Shown in pieces: positions 1-64,000 of a DNA stretch of 64,000 nt. A program made the position numbers and the translations under genes. Under the pieces are notes generated by a model. The model searched no databases, had not been told where the DNA came from, and saw only the letters and a program-made list of their open reading frames with translations. The stretch's first letter is position 1; the number at the start of each line of letters is the position of its first letter. Origin of the DNA: Elysia crispata (taxonomy: Eukaryota > Mollusca > Gastropoda > Plakobranchidae); contig JAWDGP010007341.1 of NCBI GenBank assembly GCA_033675545.1, positions 22,501 through 86,500 of the forward strand, written 5' to 3'.

Positions 1-377
1 TCTCTAGGTGTTAAGATAATATTATCTTAGTTTATGTCATAATACTTTTATATCTTCGTTATTTTACTGCATGTAGGGTCAAACTATTGATGTGTGAAAA
101 TGGGTATTTCAATTTTTAGATTACAACTGTTTATTTGAGAAAAATCTGCCTAATTAAATCAAATCTCATTTGATTCTTCGAACAAGAAGGGATGATTAGT
201 TGTTCTATGATGCAGTTTATGTGTATTCTGGTGATTTGACTTTATACTGTTGATGAAATATTACCATGAAGTTAAGTAAATCCAATTCTAAAATTGTTAT
301 GAAAACTGTGTTAGAATCTATAATCAGAATTTAAAAGATTATTTAAAAAAAAGGGAAAAAATACAGAGAGAGAGAGA

Positions 378-447
<70 letters not shown>

Positions 448-471
448 CGAATGAGAAAGAAGAGCTTTCAC
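1..471. other. Partial intron after exon 72
   Basis: AT-rich sequence without coding signal, then an AG/CT microsatellite. It is read as the start of the intron leading to C-terminal exons outside the window. Confidence 0.7.
365..445. repeat. (AG)n microsatellite
   Basis: About 80 bp of AG dinucleotides with one interruption. On the gene strand it is (CT)n starting about 27 nt after the exon 72 donor. Confidence 0.95.
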
Positions 472-57063
<56,592 letters not shown>

Positions 57064-57689
57064 CTGACAGGAAAACACCGAATAAAAGCGGTTATTAAAT
57101 TGAGGAGATTCTTTGTCGTGCAAATTAAAAACAATATTCAGTTTGGACACGCGTTTGATAAGAGAAACAAAATTAAGTCAATTATTAAAGAAGTAGATGC
57201 AAACACTAAATATGAATTTTAGTTTTGAAAGTCGAAATCATCTTGCATGAACCTGAAACGTAAAACTAAAACCTTCTATAACGAAGACAACGCCTGAAGA
57301 CTATCAATCAGTAACAGAATTCTTAATGTCATATATCGGATGAGAACTTGACTGCTTCAAGTACAAAATTTATATTACAAACAAACATTCCAAACCAAAA
57401 TACATAGCGAGATAAATGCAGAGACTAAATGTTTTTAGTCTTTGTCTCTGTTTTTTAGCTGCTTGTGATATCTGTTGGCCGTATATATTTCTTTCAATTC
57501 TTCTTTTCTTTGTCTCACAATCCCTATCTTTCTTTCATTTTTCTTACTTTTTTCATTTTTTCTAATATCTCCTGCTTTTTCTCAATTTTTTTTATGCTTT
57601 CACAACTCTAGCTTACAGTCCCTCTCTTATTTCCTGTCTTTGCTTTCCTACCCTGTTTACCTTTCTCCCTTTTAAGCTAATATTTCCCC

Positions 57690-57706
57690 ACCCCCACCCC
57701 CCCCCC

Positions 57707-57791
<85 letters not shown>

Positions 57792-57807
57792 CCTCCCTCC
57801 CTCCCTC
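57690..57807. repeat. Poly-C, (CT)n and (CCCT)n tract
   Basis: A C run, about 75 bp of CT, then CCCT repeats. Confidence 0.93.
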
Positions 57808-58162
57808 AACTGCTTAATTTTGCTTTTCTTCTCGAACCTGCTGATCGATTGTTTCAGTCAGCTAATGTATTTCCGAAAAGATAATGATTAGGTTTCAATA
57901 AGAATCTAAACACTCATTTCACAAGACTTTTTAATTCAGAGTTTAGATTGACAAAAGTGCTTCCATATTTATATTTACGGGGCTATCTCTATTACCTTTT
58001 GCGTATTCTAATGGCAAACTGGACATAAATCGAGGATTTGATCGCTTAAAATGATGATGAGGATTTAACATTGGGACCGGAAATAAACACTTCAATGATT
58101 TGAATGTCTCTGCTTTTCTACCCTGTTTACCTTTCTCCTTTTTAAGCTATTATTTCCCTCCC

Positions 58163-58164
58163 TT

Positions 58165-58229
<65 letters not shown>

Positions 58230-58297
58230 ATCTAGCAATTTCTGTCTCTGCATCTGTATGTCTCTGCCTTTCTCTCATTTCCTCTCTCTCTTTCTTT

Positions 58298-58335
<38 letters not shown>

Positions 58336-58436
58336 TCTCTCTCACTCTCTCTCTCCATCTCTCTCTCTCTTTCTGTCTATCGATTTCTATCTCTGTATCT
58401 GTATCTGTATCTCTCTCTCTCTCCCTCTCTCTCTCT

Positions 58437-58469
<33 letters not shown>

Positions 58470-58471
58470 CA

Positions 58472-58544
<73 letters not shown>

Positions 58545-58567
58545 TTCTATCTCTGTCTCTGTATCTG

Positions 58568-58660
<93 letters not shown>

Positions 58661-58689
58661 ATCAATTTCTATCTCTGTATCTGTATCTG

Positions 58690-58747
<58 letters not shown>

Positions 58748-58847
58748 TCTCTCTCTCTCTCTCTTTCCATCTCTCTCTCTCTCCATCTCTCTCTCCCTCT
58801 CTCTCTCTCTTTCTGTCTATCAATTTCTATCTCTGTATCTGTATCTG

Positions 58848-58917
<70 letters not shown>

Positions 58918-58940
58918 TCTCTCTCTCCATCTCTCTCATT
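58163..58940. repeat. Compound CT array with a repeated TATCTCTGTATCTGTATC module
   Basis: Nearly 780 bp of CT-dominated sequence. A 30-35-bp module with TTTCTATCTCTGTATCTG recurs at about 58380, 58545, 58660 and 58815, implying higher-order duplication of about 150 bp. Confidence 0.92.
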
Positions 58941-59369
58941 CATCGTCTCTGGTTACAAGAATCTCTCCTATCAATGTCTGGCAATGTCTAGCAATTATTT
59001 TAATAGGCAGTTCTTGTAGCAGCGCGGTTCATTATCCATAATGACTGCTTAAGGAGCACTGCTTCTTGGCACCGAGACAAAAGCATTGCAAAACAGACGG
59101 GCAATCAAACGTAAGCCAATCTGGCACGGAATCAATAAGCAAAGGCCAGTGTGCTGCAAAGCGACCAGATTAGAAGAAGGCTGCTGGGGCCGCTCGGAGC
59201 ATGGCAGCCAATCAATAGCGCGCTAGCAACAAAGCTGAAGGTTTGTTGTTGTTGTTCGCACCAGTCCCAAATGTGAACCAAGTATTCTCAAAAGTTTGGG
59301 GTATCGATTTAATGTCAGCCAGGGGTTCTCAAAACACCAAGGTTTATTAATTGATTGTCATTATATGTC

Positions 59370-59510
59370 ATTTACATGGCAATGCCAAGCTATTTAGCAC
59401 CTGCAAGCCCCCTTCGGATAAGATAAATCTGAAACCCGACATGATGAGGATAGAACTGAATCTATCCACAGAGCAAGACCAGCGCTCTACAGCTGGGCCG
59501 ATTGTGTATG
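59370..59510 (-). mobile_element. tRNA-derived SINE-like relic
   Basis: On the minus strand GGCCCAGCTGTAGAGCGCTG (59480-59499) resembles a tRNA box A. GGGTTTCAGATTTATC (about 59423-59438) is a degraded box B, followed by an unrelated tail. Not a functional tRNA: the arms do not fold cleanly. Confidence 0.5.
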
Positions 59511-60853
59511 TATACGCCCGAAAGACTCATCCCGTGTCCATTATAATAGCATTGTATCGTGTCTTTGATAAACAGCAGTACAGTACAGGAGTTTGTCGCT
59601 CCAACCAGCCTTTTTTTTCACCAAATAAATAAACAGTTCGTTCCATTATCAACTTTGACTAAGTTTTATTTTGTTGTTGTTTTTTTATTGTTATTTTTAT
59701 TTAATCATTAGAATACATTATACGGTCAAAGCTATGTTATTTGTACTTTGAATCAAAGTCGTTGTTTTGAATGTATTATGCGAAGCATTTCAATAGATGT
59801 CAATTGTTCACACATATTTAATGCCGTCATCGCTAAGTCTGAATATCCTTACATCTCTTTGAATAAACTTATCAGGTAGTTTCCATTGATACCTCTTTCC
59901 CCTCTTCATCAATTTTGTTCGTTACAGATCTCGACAACTCTATAATCACACTCCTGTCTCGGATATTTGTAAGAACGTTGAAAAAGGTGAACATTAATTT
60001 TCTTGTTAAAGTAAGATCTGGTAGTTCCACTGTAGCTTCAACTCCGGAACCGTCGGCTTGAGATTATTGGACTCTGTTCAGCAATATTCAGGGGATAATC
60101 CGTAGGGCATTACAGACGGCGGCGATCGGTCTGTATGTGTGTGTGTGTGTGTAAGTGTGCAAAATGTAGGAGGCGTGTCTATATGAGTGTGTGTGTTTGT
60201 ATAGATCTGAACGTTGCGCTCAGCCCGATACGCTCTAAAGAGTTCTGATTGAATTGTGGCGCAGACTGTTTTATTGGCGTTATTCCCTGCAGTGGAACAT
60301 TGTTGATTTCAACATTTTAATAGCCTTCTATTTGTCTGACTTTCAAAATACACAGCCTTTGCAGACACGCTATAATAAGGAAATTACCCACATTAAGTAA
60401 AACATTATGCCAGTGAAATGATCATTTCATGCCTTAGTAATACGAATGTATGCAGAATATACTATAACTGGGGCTGCAATGATGTCTAGTTTTAAAAAAT
60501 GGGTCCAGACATCTGAGATCTTGTACTTGATATCTAATTTCATGGCATCAGGACCAGTCGATGAAGTTACACCTGAAAACAATTCGGCCAATATGGCCAT
60601 TTTCTAACATCTTCCTTCTGATAAACAAATGTAACCAAAAAACTGTAATTGTATTGTTTCTCTCTATTCAAGTAGCTGCACCTAAAACTATGGGACTGGT
60701 GTGAATTGCACCACACTGCTCCCAGCTGTCGGTGCTCGCGATAAATACCACCGCACAAATCTGTTTCAAGCAGTTCACTCAGAGAATGGCATGACAAAAT
60801 AGTGTTCGCGTAATGATCCAGCAGGTCATATACAGGCAATGCCACCCAGACAC

Positions 60854-60865
60854 TTAAGGACTATA

Positions 60866-60949
<84 letters not shown>
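60854..60949. repeat. Compound (TATC)n(TA)n(TG)n microsatellite
   Basis: Tetranucleotide CTAT, about 45 bp of TA, then about 26 bp of TG. Confidence 0.95.
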
Positions 60950-60950
<1 letters not shown>

Positions 60951-61069
60951 CTCAGAATGCTCTCTAGGGGTCAAGACATACCGATTGCTGACAGACGTTC
61001 TTGTCTCGTTCTGTCAATTTCTAGCACATCAAAGCAGCTTCATCTACGCGAATATGTCGAGAGCAATGA

Positions 61070-61440
61070 CACCATTTGTAAATAACCACCAGAGAGAGTC
61101 ACAATAATAGAACATCTGGGAGTGATTGCACAGAAAAAAAAATATCACAGAACCATCGTGAAGAAGAAATTTACAAGCTAGGCTTTATTAGAAGACAATT
61201 ATCCTGTTTAAGAGAAGCTCTACAGGGCATTTGATAGACCTAACCATAAATAAGGTTGCAGTGTGTTGGACCCCCACACAAAAATTTTCACTGAGAAAGT
61301 CGAAATGGTTTAGAGAAGAGCCTGCCGATTTGCCTGTAATAACTTCAATATAGTATGAAACAAATTTTGACAAGCTGCAGAATCAAAACAACTGGACGTC
61401 ATTAGAAGACACAAGACCTTAAAACACATTTAAGGCCCAA
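61070..61440 (+). mobile_element. Decayed non-LTR retrotransposon (RT C-terminal part)
   Basis: Frame-broken pieces in the order expected for the end of a LINE-type reverse transcriptase region: LGFIRRQLSCLREALQG (near 61178), then LDPHTK and VEMV-RRACRF (61266-61330), then NNWTSLED (near 61387). Stops and frame changes show it is dead. Family (CR1/Jockey/RTE) not resolved. Confidence 0.65.
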
Positions 61441-61732
61441 AAAAAAAAAAAAAAAACGGACAAACATCAATCACAATGGATGAACTAAAAATTTAAAAGA
61501 AAAATAACCTTTCAAGGCACATCTAACCTTTTCAGATCATTTAATTAATCTGACTCAGTACGGGCCCTCCTCGTTCGGAGCAGCTTCCATCAAGAGAAAA
61601 CAGTCATTGGGAAGACGATGCAATTTAATCAATGGCTCATCAATTTATCTCCTTCATCTTATCCACATCCTTTTTAAATTTTGTTCTTTTAATTCTGTTT
61701 TTAGGAAGGACTGTGTTATTATTTAGTTGTTG

Positions 61733-61760
61733 TTCTTGTTCTTGTTGTTGTTGTTGTAGT
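61733..61760. repeat. Short (GTT)n tract
   Basis: GTT triplets over about 25 bp near a poly-T-rich stretch. Confidence 0.7.
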
Positions 61761-64000
61761 TGTTCCTTTGCTTTTTTGTGGTTTTTAGGTTGTTTTTAAG
61801 AATCACAGTCATCGAATTAAAAGCTAAAAGACATAACAAAAACATTTGCTATTAGATGTAGAGAGCTGTGTACATTAATCTTTTATGTATTCTAATCTGT
61901 CTAAATTTTGGATAAAGTTTTGCGACCCACAGAGAAGACATGTAATTTTTTGCCATTCGCCCGAATATTGAACACGTTTGAAAATACGTACATCCACAAA
62001 ATGTTTGACTTAAAAGCTTTACAGAGAGGCAAATTAGCACACTGTCTGAGGAATTTATCGATATAGAGTTCCAAGATCAGGGCTCTGGACAGAAAACAAT
62101 GTAAGCAGTTTTTGTTGAAGGTTGGTCACCTCGGATGTTTGCCCAAGTCATGAAACATGCGCCCTCTCCTGGTGTCCAGACTCATTCACACAAAGCAAGT
62201 CAGCAGCGTTTAGCCTGAGCCTCTTCTCCCGACACCCGAGTTCTTTACTGGATCGTTACGTGAATCATTGTAGCTGACGCCAGTTCTCCGCTCTTGTTAA
62301 AGTTGCTGTTATAAATCTTATAGACATATCAAATAAACGTTTCTAAAAATAATATGTCTGACCTTCCTCAACGAAGGTATAAGAGGTGGCTTGACTCCCT
62401 GATTCCCACGCACTGTTTGATTCGAATATTGAACTCTGAGAGTTGTACAATGGAAGTTGGGGCACGTAGCGTAGACCAAACCATCTAGGATTAGGATTTT
62501 CATCGTTACAGGCCTCAATGGGCTGCTTGACGGTCACTCAGAACTTGGAAATAAATTTATCTGGATTTTTGTTCGATTGTGCCAGTGAAAATTAGAAATA
62601 ATTTCTTGATTTTTGTTTTAATTTAAAGCTTGTTTGAGCTTTTCTGCTGAAAACTAGGTAGCGGTTGGATAATTGTTGGTTTAAACTTTGTTCAATCATC
62701 CATGCATATACCCTTGATTCATCTCCCATTTGGAATATTTGGCATAGGAGTATTTGAAAAAAACTGGTCAAGGAAAAATTCTCAAACTGACTGGACATAT
62801 TAAAGATTAAAAAAAAAAAATAAAAAAAAATCAGAAATTACCACATGTACAAAGAAGCAATACTCTCCTTATATTCTGTATACCTGTATGTAATTGTTTT
62901 ATAGAATGATTCCTGGATTATAAATCAGTTGCCGCGAGGCGATCATAGGCATTCTCAAAATTAATTTACTCCATTACATACGATAAGGTCCAAAAAATCC
63001 CCCTCCCCACCTCCCAATGATCCCATAGTGCGAATCTGAGGCGACAAGTTCTGAGAGGCAGACTCTCTGCTATTGACAATCATCCTCATGTAAACTTTTC
63101 CATGTCTGACCTTTCTCTCTTCCCCCCCCCTCCCCCCTGATTGAGAAATCCGTCGGATCCAGGCTCAAAGAGAAGAAGAAGCCAGGAATGTTATCCACGA
63201 AAGACATAAGTAAGAGTATTTCAACTCGCACAGTGGTTTATCTTTAACCTCGACCAATGTTCTCAAACTAATCCTTAACTGGTTCTGGCAATTGTTTTTT
63301 TTTTCCTGCCCCCCCCCCCCCCTCCCCACCAGATATGACTGAAAAAAATACTTAAGGGCCCGTGTAGAGTAAACCAGCTGATCAGAGATCTGCTTGGCAT
63401 TTTAAAAAAAACGAGAGATTTTAGTTTGAAAAGACATTGTTTTGCATTTCTCCAAGTTATGATATCCTTGTTTTTTTTATTTTTGTGTCACATCAATTTT
63501 AATTGATAGCTTGATATCGAACCTTCCTGATTTTTTTTATAGGAAAAAATTGCAGCAGAGCGAGTATTAGCTTTCGCTTTGCCTTCAGAGTCATTAGATA
63601 GAAAATATATAAAAATGAGGAACATATATAAATGAGGAGCATTTTATCGACACCGGTTTCTTCTTTATCTGTTAAAATATCGATATAGCTCTGAGGCTTC
63701 GACTGAACTATTTCTCGAATCACCTTTCACCTTGGGCTGTTTAACAAAGCAATAATTGTTTACCTATAAAACTTCAGCGTATGTGGCCCATGGATTTTAT
63801 CAATAACTTTTATCAACGATCTTCAAGTATTTTAAAAAAAATATTAAATCGTTCGAATCCATAAGTTTCACTGTATAAATCGATGAAAGTCCACCTTGAG
63901 GATATCATGTTCAGACCGGTCGATCTCTGACGAAATTTTATTTTCGGGTGTAAAGATAGAGACAGAGAGCCAGTAAGAGAAGAAGACGTGGTAAAAGAGA

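Larger units (their letters stand above)
57064..64000. other. Upstream region or 5' intron; no confident exon
   Basis: Contains CT-rich tracts, a compound TA/TG tract and two retroelement-like relics. The N-terminal exon of the dynein (about 30 residues) was looked for on the minus strand and not found. Confidence 0.6.

Noticed and set aside
59351-59632. Plus-strand ORF of 93 codons
   Set aside because: Overlaps the SINE-like relic; no recognisable domain.
62125-62185. Candidate N-terminal exon (MFHDLGKHPR then AG|GTGACC on the minus strand)
   Set aside because: Does not resemble the basic N-terminus of DNAH5/8 and the phase and donor are poor.

Overview
The window is eukaryotic, almost certainly from a metazoan. 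It is filled by one large, intron-rich gene on the minus strand that encodes an axonemal dynein heavy chain of the DNAH5/DNAH8 (outer-arm gamma) type. I could join 72 coding exons between 57063 (5' side) and 472 (3' side). All 71 junctions keep phase and the total is 11,577 nt, or 3,859 codons, with no internal stop. The dense intron structure, long CT/GA microsatellites and many minisatellites would fit a lophotrochozoan such as a gastropod mollusc, but that is inference. No prokaryotic feature is present.

Layout in the direction of transcription: 64000-57064 is upstream sequence or a 5' intron, holding microsatellites, a tRNA-derived SINE-like relic and a decayed non-LTR retrotransposon fragment. 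Exons 1-26 (57063-38427) encode the tail. Exons 27-36 (37947-28964) encode the linker. Exons 37-41 encode AAA1, 42-45 AAA2, 46-52 AAA3 and 53-59 AAA4. Exons 60-65 encode the stalk coiled coils and microtubule-binding tip, and exons 66-72 AAA5 and the start of AAA6. Both ends run past what I can see. About 30 N-terminal residues should lie in an exon I could not find. The last roughly 700 residues (rest of AAA6 and the C-terminal region) should lie to the left of position 1. Residue numbers below refer to the joined 3,859-residue partial protein.

The striking part is the relation between tandem repeats and exon edges. Three arrays have units that contain the 3' end of the neighbouring exon: after exon 59 (8843-9887) and exon 28 (36476-37262) each unit also carries the 5' splice site, and after exon 46 (20850-21626) the exon-end copies sit in a microsatellite that stays open in the exon's reading frame. 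Other arrays press against 3' splice sites (exons 6, 24, 51), and simple repeats form or touch the pyrimidine tract or donor flank of several further exons. Two introns appear to be GC-AG type. One gene, DNAH5/8-like, accounts for all coding sequence I can support; the product would be a motor subunit of the ciliary outer dynein arm.
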